The notes below the pieces were generated by a model. That model worked only from the letters and a program-made list of their open reading frames with translations, was not told where the DNA came from and searched no databases. The position numbers and the translations under genes were made by a program. This document shows, piece by piece, positions 16,536 to 25,160 of a stretch of 64,000 nt of DNA. Numbering within the stretch: position 1 is the stretch's first letter; every line of letters begins with the position of its first letter. Source of the DNA: Alphaproteobacteria bacterium (GTDB lineage Bacteria > Pseudomonadota > Alphaproteobacteria > Rs-D84); NCBI GenBank assembly GCA_017505705.1, contig JAFVOS010000003.1:1-64000 (forward strand), in the 5' to 3' direction.

Positions 16536-19304
16536 TTAGAAATCATATCTGAATTTCAGCAAACCAGTTTGCGATGTATAATCTTCATGCAAATCCAGTT
16601 CATAATTCAAAGATACTTCCAATCCACGATATTCTGCTGTCAAACCGATACCGAATTCACCACCAAAACGGCTCAAGTTTTCGATATCAACATAGTACGC
16701 TGCAGATCCTGGAACAACGATTGTTGCTGTTGAACCTTCGGACACGACGTCATATGTCATTGCCGCATGCAGTTCTGGGCGCAACGCCACAGCCCAATCA
16801 TTTTCAATTTCGAATGCATAGTTTACACCTGTGACCACAGACAAGAAATTTGTATCCATTTCTTTGATTGTGCGTCCCAATGCGTCACGATGTGCATCCT
16901 GGGAAACATGCAAATAGCGCATTCCCGCCATTGGTGTCACACCATTTTCGAAATCATATCCGAACATTGTCTGCATACCGAATGCATCTGCATCATATTC
17001 GTTATCCAGCGCAATACCGAATACATTTGCGGAATCTGCATATTCAGATGTTGTATAATTCAATGTTGCGTTTACGAACCATTCTGCTGGTTTATATTGA
17101 CCATATACGAACACAGAATTGCTTTCTACGCCTGTATCACGTCCTGCGGCATGCATATCTGTATTGTTATATGCGTAACCAACACCGATTGTGTAAACAT
17201 CATCGATGATTGTATCTGCACCCAACGCCAACCCACGTGTATAACCATGGAACTGGCCATTTAACTTAGACTTATTAAACAGTCCTTGTGCCCAGACACC
17301 TGCCCCTGTGACTTCGCCACCGGCACGTCCAGCGGATGCACCACCCACAGACGCCATACGTCCAGATGCAACGGTCAGAACCTGGCCCTGGACCGAAGAA
17401 GCCACCGAATGAGATACTGGTTTTTCTTCTGGGCCGACCTTTGCCAATTCTTTTTCAATAACAGCGATATCACCACTGCTCAAGGCATCTTGTGCAATCA
17501 ATGAAATTTGCTGTAATTTAGCATCTTTTGATGCAACCAGCGAAGATACTGCACTGGCCACCCCTGTTGACATACCTGTTTCAGCAACCAGCTTTTCTGT
17601 CGATTTTGCATTCACAACAACATCTGCACCATTTAAATCAACATCAAAAACAGTTCCTGCCGACACATTTTCAAAATCAGTAAACTTAATACCCGACAAA
17701 ACATCTTTATATTCACCAATTGTAGAAACCAGAATATTCAATGTTGAATTATCAGCACCTGTTACTGTACCATTTACTGCCAACTGGCCATAATTTGAGC
17801 TGTCTGTCAATGTAATATTCATAACAGAATTTTCTGCCAGTTCTAAATTATTTACTTTCAAAATTGTGCCAGCACCGATATTGATTTCCTTGAATTCCTT
17901 CAAAGTTCCAGCAATATCTACAGAAACATCATCCATATTAAATGTTGCGTCGCCTGCAACATGATATGCACGAACATCACCACCGACAAAGATATCACCG
18001 CCACCAAACATATTTAATGTTGTGCGACCTGTACTATCAATATCCGACGTTTTTTCTGGTTCTCTTTCACGACCACCTGCATTTATTGCACCAGCAATTT
18101 TAATCGTACCTGCTGTATTCAGGTTGATTTCTGCACTGTCAATATGAGCACCAGGTCTTTGTGCCCCAGCAATGATCCAACCATCTTTACCAGCAGAAAC
18201 CTCTTGTGCTGTTGCATCGGTATATCCGATAACTGTATCACCCAATACATCAATTTTTACATTACCTGCACTTGGATAAGAACCCGTTGCCAACAATTCT
18301 TCTTTAACAACAGAATCCTTGACCCGGATATTGATGTTTTCTGCCACATCGTACATATTGGCATTCCAATTCTGATAATCACCAGCATTAAAACTAACAC
18401 CACTAATTAAATTAACAGTTGAATTTTCTACATCAATATTAATATCGCCATTAATCCCAGATTTTGTCGTGCCGGTGGCTACAAACTGCTGCCCCAGGAT
18501 TTCGCCAATTTCAGAGTCTTCGACATCAATATTAATATTACCCGTCAAAACAGAATTTGTACCATTTGAACCGCCAACCTGTCCAACAACCTTACCCAAT
18601 GTGGCATTATCAATTTCTATATCGACATCTCCAACCATCGTGGTATTATTTGACATTGCATAAACAGTACCAATTGTTGAATCTTCAATATCAACATCCA
18701 GATTTCCATTTATTTCTTGACCACCATCAATTACAAATATTTCTGCCTTTGATAATGATTTATATCCTTTTAATTCAATATCATTATCTGCATCAGCTAA
18801 ATAAATGTTTGTTACTTTATTCACAACAGAATCCTGAGACAGCGCATTTCCATTTAAAAATACACTCGCTTGATTTGCTCCTGTAGTACTTGCAATTTTA
18901 ACTGTTTCATTGCCATCAAAGTAAAAGTATGCATTCCCATCCAGATTGAATCCATAATCAGAATCATAATTTTTGAAAACAAACTTTGGAACAGCATTTG
19001 GTCGACCAGTAACACCGTACTGCGTCCCAGTAAAAATCCCAGTAAAACCAGTAACATCCCCATTCAATACAACAGTGGTATCATTATACACACCATCAAC
19101 TTTACCTGGCAGCACCTGAAATTTACCTTCACCCGTCACAGCTCCTGTATAAGTTTCTTCTGCACCAGTTGCAACTTTAAAAGTTTTTCCACTTTCAATT
19201 TCAACAGGGGCTGAATAAGTTGCACCCATTGCGGGCATAACCAACAATGCTGGCAAAATACTGCAGACTTTCATCAGGTCCGCAAAATGTTTTGTATTGG
19301 ACAT
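16536..19304 (-). CDS. Autotransporter (type Va) with beta-helical passenger
   Basis: This is a 922-residue protein. The ATG at 19304 is preceded by AAAGGAG and begins a long signal peptide (to about residue 30, MPAMGATYS). Residues about 40-600 are a low-cysteine passenger of short Asp/Asn/Gly/Val-rich repeats (for example INIDVENSTV, INIRVKDSVV), typical of a beta-helix. A helical linker leads to a 12-strand autotransporter barrel over the last 270 residues. The barrel begins GVWAQGLFNKSKLNG and ends in Phe (KFRYDF), the BAM recognition end. It should display the passenger on the cell surface. Adhesin-like, with no enzyme motif seen. Confidence 0.92.
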   Translation of the reverse strand: MSNTKHFADLMKVCSILPALLVMPAMGATYSAPVEIESGKTFKVATGAEETYTGAVTGEGKFQVLPGKVDGVYNDTTVVLNGDVTGFTGIFTGTQYGVTGRPNAVPKFVFKNYDSDYGFNLDGNAYFYFDGNETVKIASTTGANQASVFLNGNALSQDSVVNKVTNIYLADADNDIELKGYKSLSKAEIFVIDGGQEINGNLDVDIEDSTIGTVYAMSNNTTMVGDVDIEIDNATLGKVVGQVGGSNGTNSVLTGNINIDVEDSEIGEILGQQFVATGTTKSGINGDINIDVENSTVNLISGVSFNAGDYQNWNANMYDVAENINIRVKDSVVKEELLATGSYPSAGNVKIDVLGDTVIGYTDATAQEVSAGKDGWIIAGAQRPGAHIDSAEINLNTAGTIKIAGAINAGGREREPEKTSDIDSTGRTTLNMFGGGDIFVGGDVRAYHVAGDATFNMDDVSVDIAGTLKEFKEINIGAGTILKVNNLELAENSVMNITLTDSSNYGQLAVNGTVTGADNSTLNILVSTIGEYKDVLSGIKFTDFENVSAGTVFDVDLNGADVVVNAKSTEKLVAETGMSTGVASAVSSLVASKDAKLQQISLIAQDALSSGDIAVIEKELAKVGPEEKPVSHSVASSVQGQVLTVASGRMASVGGASAGRAGGEVTGAGVWAQGLFNKSKLNGQFHGYTRGLALGADTIIDDVYTIGVGYAYNNTDMHAAGRDTGVESNSVFVYGQYKPAEWFVNATLNYTTSEYADSANVFGIALDNEYDADAFGMQTMFGYDFENGVTPMAGMRYLHVSQDAHRDALGRTIKEMDTNFLSVVTGVNYAFEIENDWAVALRPELHAAMTYDVVSEGSTATIVVPGSAAYYVDIENLSRFGGEFGIGLTAEYRGLEVSLNYELDLHEDYTSQTGLLKFRYDF

Positions 19305-19362
19305 ATTTTCTCCTTTTCTAAGAATTAATTCCAACTGGATATATTATTCGTAGCATATTATT

Positions 19363-19374
19363 TTGAATATTCAA
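19363..19374. promoter_or_regulatory. Perfect 12-bp palindrome upstream of the autotransporter gene
   Basis: TTGAATATTCAA is a perfect inverted repeat 59 bp upstream of the start codon, within AT-rich DNA where the promoter must lie. It could be an operator for a dimeric regulator. The promoter itself could not be assigned. Confidence 0.3.
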
Positions 19375-19409
19375 TAAAAATTTTATCCTATTTTTTATTG
19401 ACAATAATC

Positions 19410-19657
19410 AAAAAAAATATACCGCCAATGGAATTTGGCGGTCGGGTGGGTTAAGAAAATCATAATTTAGAATGACCCCGCCGGTCTTTGGACAACGCCT
19501 GTTGTATAACCGACAGCCCCCCGACCATGCGGGGAAATGACATAATAAACGGCACATCCTGTGCCGCAATATTACGCCTGCGGATTTGATATGCGATTCG
19601 CACATCAACTAAATTATGGACTTTCTTACGGCCCCGAAACCAAATCCCTTTGGGTTC
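19410..19657 (-). ncRNA. Candidate structured non-coding RNA, unassigned family
   Basis: A minus-strand promoter (TTGCGA-17-TACAAT) and a perfect terminator bound about 248 nt with no credible gene. Reading the minus strand, a 10-bp perfect helix pairs CATAATTTAG (19609-19618) with CTAAATTATG (19461-19470). It encloses four hairpins: GATGTGCG/CGCATATC at 19588-19606, GGCACA/TGTGCC at 19551-19565, CCCCG/CGGGG at 19519-19534, and a nested CGGT..ACCG with ACAAC/GTTGT at 19482-19512. Outside it, TCGGG (19633-19637) can pair with CCCGA (19442-19446). The only wobble in the first hairpin is G-U on the minus strand, as expected for RNA from that strand. It does not match tmRNA, 6S, SRP or RNase P consensus features I know. 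Confidence 0.6.
19411..19442 (-). terminator. Terminator of the candidate RNA
   Basis: Minus strand ACCGCCAA-ATTCCA-TTGGCGGT is a perfect 8-bp stem followed by ATATTTTTTT. Confidence 0.85.
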
Positions 19658-19663
19658 ACACAA

Positions 19664-19692
19664 ATTGTAAACCAAAATTATCCGAATCGCAA
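19664..19692 (-). promoter_or_regulatory. Promoter of the candidate RNA
   Basis: Minus strand -35 TTGCGA (19687-19692), 17-bp spacer, -10 TACAAT (19664-19669). Predicted start near 19657. Confidence 0.55.
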
Positions 19693-19719
19693 TATCAAGA
19701 TATTAAAACTACAAAACAA

Positions 19720-19750
19720 AAATCCCCCAACAATGGGGGGAATTTTTTTG
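19720..19750 (-). terminator. Terminator of the 19767-21857 gene
   Basis: TCCCCC AACAAT GGGGGG hairpin with an A-run on the left and a T-run on the right. It separates the exported-protein gene from the candidate RNA. Confidence 0.8.
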
Positions 19751-19766
19751 GACACCACATAGAAAA

Positions 19767-21857
19767 TTATTCGCATGCGCCATATGATTTCGCCACCGGA
19801 TAGTTTTCAACACACACACTGCCCGATGCAATACACGCCGACGGTATTGCCGTCACTGTTGGCGCCCCAGCTGGCTTATAATTAAACTGGGCCGATTTAC
19901 ATAAATTTAAATCTGTATATGCCGCACACATGCTTTTCCATGACGCACAATCGGTCACATGCGCAGTTGGCGATACGGTATCTGGCAATTGCAAATTCCA
20001 TTTGATATAGAAATCACGCAAATTACCAATTGAATACGATTTACCAAACGCAACCTGATCCAGACCATCACCAACACGACAATTAATATTATTGCGTTCA
20101 ACAAATGCAGTGATCGCTGTTGCCAAACCACCAGCCGCCGCACCAGATGCCGCACCAATTGCCGTTGTCTTGCCACGATTCGAATCGATACCCTTTTCAA
20201 ACATATTTGTTATATCATCTGAGAACACACGTCCCAAGCGTGCCAATTCCGTTCCGATTTGTTCACGACTCTGACATGCGTCTGTCCCAGAACAGTAAAT
20301 ACCTGTGCCATCTAATTTTGCCTGGTTAATGGATTTAAAACTGTTGCACTGCTGGCTGCTTGTACCATACAGCTTGTCCATTTCACCCAGCACCGTCTGT
20401 ACACAAACATTTACATCGGCGATATTTCTGTCAACACAAACCTGAAATTCTGGTTTCTGTGCCGCCGCCATTTTAAAGCATTCCTGGGCGACCTGGGCAT
20501 CTGTTGCAGATTCATCTGCATCCATTGCACATATCAGCAACAATTCACGCTTTACATCTGTTGCACTTTTACCACCACAATTATCTGCCGCTGTTTTTAT
20601 CTGGCGATACGTATCATACAACTTAACAATCTCGTTACACTGCGATTCTGAAACCACAGGATTAGTCGCCACAATACGTTCAGATTCAATCATATATTCG
20701 CCCAGAATCCCGATATTTGCATCACCACGCAACTCTTCGGTCAGCATTTCACGATGATTCTTCTTTGAACAATCAAACGTCTGATCACCATGTCCCGCCA
20801 TTGCACCAACCCCGGCACCCAACAGCGTTCCACCACCAACACCAACAACAGCCACTGTGCTGGTATCATTCAACAACGAAAATCCAAACAGCTCTTTATT
20901 ACAGCTGAACGTATCACCGGTTGCTTTCCATACTTCGGCTGGCTGATCATTGCCCAACGCACCGAACAACCAATTATTCTTAATATGTTCGTCTTTGTTA
21001 TATGCAGCAACACGAACAAAGCACGTTGCACTGGCCGCATCCCAACGGGCATAATGACCACGCTGTCCATCAACACCAGGATTTCCATCATTTACCTGAA
21101 CCCCTTGTGGTTTGTTCTTAACCAACACATTCCCCTGCTGGCTGTTATACGCCCCAACCTGTTGATTATATTCAGCCGTCACATTTCCTGAATTAGACAC
21201 AGCCGTAAAAGATGACCCATATGTATTTTTATCCAACAATCTGCATGTATTTTCCGCCTGGTTTGGTGTTAATCCCGTTTTACGCAGGACAAAACTATAA
21301 TATTCTGGCTGAACACGACGTGAATTAAAATCAATCCACACATCTGCAGCGCTGCGATAAACGTTTGCACAATCCTTGCGAACATCGGCGATACATTTGT
21401 CTGTCTGAACCGAACAAATTCCCATACCATTTTCAATTGCATTGCGCAAATCTTCGTTAAACAAATCATTCAATCCACCCGGCAACGCACCTGAATTTAC
21501 ACAGCGCAACACATCATCCATACAGTTTTCAACTGTATAACTTGAATTTTTTACACCACCATCTGGACATTCTGGTGCTGGCTGATCTGGGACAACTGGT
21601 TCATCTGGTTCATCCGGTGTATCTGGGACACTTGGCACATTTGGCATAACAACCGGCACACTGGGGACATTTTGTGATGTATTTCCAACCGCCATCCCTG
21701 GCAATGTCGGCATAGACGGCATACGCACAGTCGCACCATCTGCCACACGACCATATGCACCACGCCCAGTGGCGGCATGCACCGTTCCAACCAGCGCAAA
21801 CAGTCCCAATCCAACAGCGGACAATCCAAACAAACTTTTTAAACTTAGACGACGCAT
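19767..21857 (-). CDS. Large exported cysteine-rich protein with two glycine-zipper segments
   Basis: This is a 696-residue protein; GGGGGG lies 8 nt before the ATG. A signal peptide (to about residue 29) is followed by a Pro/Val/Asp-rich linker (residues 45-96), suited to crossing a periplasmic or wall space. The main body contains about 25 cysteines. Two Gly/Ala segments stand out: residues 335-356 (VAVVGVGGGTLLGAGVGAMAG) and 562-585 (GKTTAIGAASGAAAGGLATAITAF). The second is followed by a CRVGDGLDQVAFGKSYSI motif like the end of the 9134 protein. It lacks the CMD-x-FC module but shares the overall plan of exported, cysteine-rich, zipper-bearing proteins. Function unknown. Confidence 0.87.
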   Translation of the reverse strand: MRRLSLKSLFGLSAVGLGLFALVGTVHAATGRGAYGRVADGATVRMPSMPTLPGMAVGNTSQNVPSVPVVMPNVPSVPDTPDEPDEPVVPDQPAPECPDGGVKNSSYTVENCMDDVLRCVNSGALPGGLNDLFNEDLRNAIENGMGICSVQTDKCIADVRKDCANVYRSAADVWIDFNSRRVQPEYYSFVLRKTGLTPNQAENTCRLLDKNTYGSSFTAVSNSGNVTAEYNQQVGAYNSQQGNVLVKNKPQGVQVNDGNPGVDGQRGHYARWDAASATCFVRVAAYNKDEHIKNNWLFGALGNDQPAEVWKATGDTFSCNKELFGFSLLNDTSTVAVVGVGGGTLLGAGVGAMAGHGDQTFDCSKKNHREMLTEELRGDANIGILGEYMIESERIVATNPVVSESQCNEIVKLYDTYRQIKTAADNCGGKSATDVKRELLLICAMDADESATDAQVAQECFKMAAAQKPEFQVCVDRNIADVNVCVQTVLGEMDKLYGTSSQQCNSFKSINQAKLDGTGIYCSGTDACQSREQIGTELARLGRVFSDDITNMFEKGIDSNRGKTTAIGAASGAAAGGLATAITAFVERNNINCRVGDGLDQVAFGKSYSIGNLRDFYIKWNLQLPDTVSPTAHVTDCASWKSMCAAYTDLNLCKSAQFNYKPAGAPTVTAIPSACIASGSVCVENYPVAKSYGACE

Positions 21858-21888
21858 CTAAAATCCCCCCGTTAATATTATCCCTGTA

Positions 21889-21897
21889 ATTATACCA
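21889..21897 (-). promoter_or_regulatory. Extended -10 promoter of the 21857 gene
   Basis: Minus strand TGG-TATAAT at 21889-21897, about 30 nt before the start codon. No good -35 was found. It diverges from the promoter at 21940-21967. Confidence 0.4.
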
Positions 21898-21939
21898 CTA
21901 AATCCCCCATAAAAAAAGCCCTTTTTAGACAATTTTCTG

Positions 21940-21967
21940 TTGACAAACAGCACACATTGTCTATTAT
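21940..21967 (+). promoter_or_regulatory. Promoter giving a leaderless transcript
   Basis: Consensus -35 TTGACA (21940-21945), 16-bp spacer, -10 TATTAT (21962-21967). Only six bases separate the -10 from the ATG at 21974, so RNA should begin at or next to the start codon. Confidence 0.6.
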
Positions 21968-21973
21968 AAAACC

Positions 21974-22957
21974 ATGCAAAAAATATTTAATTTTTTTAAA
22001 ACACACAAATATGCCATCATATGGACCATCTGTTATGGAACAATGATGTATGTTATACTGGCCGCTTTGTTTAATTTTAATATGTTTTCTGGCATACAAT
22101 GGAATCAACTTTTTCACGCAAAATTACGTGGATTCCCTGGATTTGTATTTGGCATTTTAATTTTATCTGCACTGCCGATATATATTGCGACAACCACACT
22201 AATTGTACGCACAAAAAAACCTTTATTTTCTGTACCTGTACCAAATTTTATAAAAACAGTTTGGACACGTATGCAACCAACCTTGATAAATCCCCCATCC
22301 CAGGAAAATCAAGACACCCCACCCCCAGAAACAGAAAAAAAACCATCCGACGATTTACCAGCCGAACTTCCAACTGAATTACGCACCGCATACATACGTG
22401 CCCGTCTAAACATTACCCCAGAACAAAGATCTGCTTTCAACCACCCAACCCCAACAAATATTCCAGACACCCCCACCCCTGATCAGACACAGCCACCTGA
22501 AATAACGGACATTCCACTGCCAACTGATTTTGATGTCGCCCCATCGCCAGATGCCGAAACAATTTTTGCCGACACAGATTTCAGCGCAATGGCCGCCCCA
22601 ACATTCAGCGACATCAGCTTTGCAGACGACCAAGCATTTGAAAACGATATCACACAATACCTGGACACTAAATCAACTGCGTACAAGGTTGTTGACGACC
22701 TGGTCATTACAGACAAACACATAATCGCATCACACACAGACAAAGATTTTTGGATTTGCGAAGACGATGTCTGGTTTGCACCTGGCACACAACGCAAATC
22801 ACCGATACCCGAACTGATTCAAACAGCGAAACAAGAAAATCTGACCCCTGTTTTATATTTAGGTGCAACCAACATAATGAACCTGGATGAATTACGTACA
22901 AAATGGGAATCAATGGGGATAAAAATTATAACCAGCCCAGACCAAATATCTGAATAA
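21974..22957 (+). CDS. Two-helix inner-membrane protein with cytoplasmic C-terminal domain, unknown function
   Basis: This is a 327-residue protein. Two membrane helices (about residues 13-35 and 55-78) are followed by an acidic Pro/Thr-rich linker (about 100-215). The folded C-terminal domain (about 225-327) includes KVVDDLVITDKHIIASHTDKDFWICEDD and TPVLYLGATNIMNLDELRTKWESMGI. The last part reads like an alternating beta/alpha domain, but I recognise no family or catalytic motif. There is no ribosome-binding site, and the promoter predicts a leaderless mRNA. It diverges from the 21857 gene and ends at its own terminator. Confidence 0.8.
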   Translation: MQKIFNFFKTHKYAIIWTICYGTMMYVILAALFNFNMFSGIQWNQLFHAKLRGFPGFVFGILILSALPIYIATTTLIVRTKKPLFSVPVPNFIKTVWTRMQPTLINPPSQENQDTPPPETEKKPSDDLPAELPTELRTAYIRARLNITPEQRSAFNHPTPTNIPDTPTPDQTQPPEITDIPLPTDFDVAPSPDAETIFADTDFSAMAAPTFSDISFADDQAFENDITQYLDTKSTAYKVVDDLVITDKHIIASHTDKDFWICEDDVWFAPGTQRKSPIPELIQTAKQENLTPVLYLGATNIMNLDELRTKWESMGIKIITSPDQISE

Positions 22958-22986
22958 AAAACCCCGGCGACGCCGGGATTTTTGTC
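22958..22986 (+). terminator. Terminator after the 21974 gene
   Basis: CCCGGC GAC GCCGGG hairpin followed by ATTTTTG. It lies between convergent genes. Confidence 0.8.
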
Positions 22987-23021
22987 CAATATATGTTAGT
23001 TTTTAATTTTTGTTTTCGACC

Positions 23022-24035
23022 TTAGAACACAACATTAACACGTGCGCCAATTTCAGCCTTAACATCAGTGCCATTTTGTGACATCTGGTGTGCATCGTCG
23101 AATGTGTATTCACCGTACAGTGTGACCTGGGTCGCATCTGTCAATTGATATGAACCAGACAATGAAATGATGAATTCATCAAATCCATCGTTCATGTCCT
23201 CAAAGTCCGCCAACAAACCTTCAATCTGTGCTTGCACCGCAGGCGTCAAATCGTCTGTTGCCAAACCTTCGATTCCATTGTCTTCGTGGTGTTTGAATGT
23301 AAAGCCCGCACCAACCGACCAACGATCATCAATTTGATAAAATGTTTTCAACCCAGCATTAAATTCAGTTGTAGATTTCAAATCAACCGATAATTCCTGG
23401 GGAAAACCTTGTGCATCCAACATTGGTCTTGCAACAACCATTGGACCCATTTGTACGGACTTTAATTCGATTTCATTGTTGTCGTTGCCGAATGTTTGCA
23501 GTACTTCAAAGAATGCTGCACCGGTAAACTTAGACCAAGTTTTACCAACCTGTGATCCCACATGGAATCCCCAGCGACCATTTGAATAATTATCATATGT
23601 AAAGCCATTGGCAGCATACGACCCAGCCATACCACTGACCCCACCCAAATGTGCGTCGGCATAGACGTCCCACGCAAATCCATCTGTCGTTTCAAATGCA
23701 CGATATTTCAAACCAACACGTCCCTGATGCATACCCTTGCGGTCGATGTCGTCGTCGTGTGTATAGCCAACCTTGGCATACGCTTCCAGGCGGTCTGTAA
23801 TACCATAGCCCAAATCTTCATGCAAACGCCAGATTGGGAATTCTGTTGCGCCATCGTGTTCTTTCTTCACGTGTGCGATTGAATCATCTGCAACCTTGTA
23901 CATAACGCCAACAGATGTTTTTGAATAGATTTCATTCTGTTTTGGCATATACAGTGGGTTTTCCAGATTCGCCGCATATGCAGGTGCCGCAAATACAGAT
24001 AAAGCAACTGCTGCGTTTAAAGTTTTTTTCATCAT
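23022..24035 (-). CDS. Outer-membrane beta-barrel protein (porin-like)
   Basis: This is a 337-residue protein with a clear signal peptide (MKKTLNAAVALSVFAAPAYA) and alternating amphipathic strands through to a terminal Phe (GARVNVVF), the outer-membrane barrel signature. Aromatic girdle patterns (YGITDRLEAYAKVGYTH, RWSVGAGFTFKHHEDN, VTLYGEYTFDDAH) support 12-16 strands. The specific substrate is unknown. AAGGAG lies before two adjacent ATG codons, and either could be used. The leader is about 110 nt and holds a duplicated 17-bp element. Confidence 0.85.
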   Translation of the reverse strand: MMKKTLNAAVALSVFAAPAYAANLENPLYMPKQNEIYSKTSVGVMYKVADDSIAHVKKEHDGATEFPIWRLHEDLGYGITDRLEAYAKVGYTHDDDIDRKGMHQGRVGLKYRAFETTDGFAWDVYADAHLGGVSGMAGSYAANGFTYDNYSNGRWGFHVGSQVGKTWSKFTGAAFFEVLQTFGNDNNEIELKSVQMGPMVVARPMLDAQGFPQELSVDLKSTTEFNAGLKTFYQIDDRWSVGAGFTFKHHEDNGIEGLATDDLTPAVQAQIEGLLADFEDMNDGFDEFIISLSGSYQLTDATQVTLYGEYTFDDAHQMSQNGTDVKAEIGARVNVVF

Positions 24036-24069
24036 TTAACTCCTTCAGTTTTCGATGAATATTAACCAC

Positions 24070-24123
24070 ACCCCCATTGTTGGCAAGATGCGGGTTCATA
24101 CCCATACCGCCCATTCTTGGCAA
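24070..24123 (-). repeat. Duplicated 17-bp element in the barrel-gene leader
   Basis: Minus strand TTGCCAAGAATGGGCGG (24107-24123) and TTGCCAACAATGGGGGT (24070-24086) are direct repeats 37 bp apart, between the predicted RNA start and the ribosome-binding site. This could bind a regulator or a small RNA. Confidence 0.5.
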
Positions 24124-24153
24124 CAGTATGTTGTTCTGATATGAACATACATA

Positions 24154-24183
24154 TTTTTACACGACCCTAGGACATATGTCAAA
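24154..24183 (-). promoter_or_regulatory. Promoter of the barrel gene
   Basis: Minus strand -35 TTGACA (24178-24183), 18-bp spacer, -10 TAAAAA (24154-24159). Its -35 is 12 bp from a TTGACA on the opposite strand. Confidence 0.5.
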
Positions 24184-24195
24184 AAATCTTTTTTC

Positions 24196-24238
24196 TTGAC
24201 ACACCCCCCTTGAAAATATATGACGGGCGACCTATATA
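24196..24238 (+). promoter_or_regulatory. Promoter region of the 24289 gene
   Basis: Two overlapping options exist. One is TTGACA (24196-24201) with TATATG/TATGAC near 24217-24224. The other is TTGAAA (24210-24215), 17-bp spacer, TATATA (24233-24238). The second has better spacing. Confidence 0.5.
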
Positions 24239-24288
24239 TATTTCCTGGGGTGATGTGGCCGCGGGATTTTTAACCAAAGGGGTCCGAT

Positions 24289-25131
24289 ATGAACAACATT
24301 CAAAATTTATTACACAGCCCTGAAATTCAGGAAAAATTACACCTTAAATCTGCCCATATTAAATTAGATGCTGATAAAAAACGTCAATTGGGAAACGCAT
24401 ACCTAAAATTATATTTTGGTTTGTCATGTATGAATTGGACAGGCAAAAAAAATTTAGGCACAGCATGGCAAACTGCATTTACCCAGATGCAAAACATCAT
24501 TAATGCACGTGACGAAAAAAATCCAGCAACCCAATTTTTAAAAGTTATGCACGAAACGCACAAACAAACGTGGCCACGTCATATAATGACCCACCCCCAG
24601 CGTGACGCAACATTCAATGGCGATCCGACCCAGATACGTGAATACGCCATACGCAACATCCGTTCAGCCATGGGCGAAATAACATTATTAACATCCCAGT
24701 GTAAATTTGAAATGGATAAATCACAGCCCAAGGCAGCCGCAAAACAACCATTACAGGCCACCACACAGGACACCAACAAAAAACCTGCTATGTCATTGGA
24801 TGCCAAACACAAAGAAACAATTCCACAAACAAAAGATGGCGAACAAATTGCAGCGAAACCGGGCTTGAACTCTGACACTGCGCCACAACAAAAACATGGC
24901 ACGAACACAAAACAAATCGCCATGCGTCCTGTGGAAACACAGCGTTCTCTTTCCCAGGAACAACACGACAAGGAATTTGCAGCACGAATCAAAAAATCTG
25001 TGCAACAGCCGACAACACCAAAGAAACCTGATACAAAACCACAGTTTCAACAGGCCACTGCACGTATTGTAAACATGTCTGAAATAATTCGCATGCAAAT
25101 GCTAATTCAAGCGAATCAGAAAGTCGCCTAA
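24289..25131 (+). CDS. Predicted cytoplasmic protein, unknown function
   Basis: This is a 280-residue protein with no signal peptide or membrane segment. The N-terminal 145 residues look helical and folded (LDADKKRQLGNAYLKLYFGLSCMNWTG). A long Gln/Lys/Pro/Thr-rich, probably disordered region (about 146-250) leads to a short C-terminal helix (ARIVNMSEIIRMQMLIQANQKVA). AAAGGGG lies 8 nt before the ATG. It is a single-gene unit between a divergent barrel gene and a terminator. I recognise no family. Secretion without a signal peptide cannot be excluded. Confidence 0.75.
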   Translation: MNNIQNLLHSPEIQEKLHLKSAHIKLDADKKRQLGNAYLKLYFGLSCMNWTGKKNLGTAWQTAFTQMQNIINARDEKNPATQFLKVMHETHKQTWPRHIMTHPQRDATFNGDPTQIREYAIRNIRSAMGEITLLTSQCKFEMDKSQPKAAAKQPLQATTQDTNKKPAMSLDAKHKETIPQTKDGEQIAAKPGLNSDTAPQQKHGTNTKQIAMRPVETQRSLSQEQHDKEFAARIKKSVQQPTTPKKPDTKPQFQQATARIVNMSEIIRMQMLIQANQKVA

Positions 25132-25160
25132 ATAAAAAATCCCCAAATGGGGATTTTTTT
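25132..25160. terminator. Bidirectional terminator
   Basis: TCCCC AAAT GGGGA hairpin with an A-run before and nine T residues after, between convergent genes. Confidence 0.8.

Noticed and set aside
19410-19657. RNase P RNA or tmRNA
   Set aside because: A GAAAGTCC string recalls RNase P, but the paired ACAGA..GGCUUA core is missing. No ANDN-type tag or tRNA-like end is present for tmRNA.
19460-19675. Small minus-strand protein gene overlapping the candidate RNA
   Set aside because: It needs a TTG start upstream of the predicted RNA start, has no SD, and uses CGG, CGC and AGG codons rare in neighbouring genes. The region folds as RNA instead.
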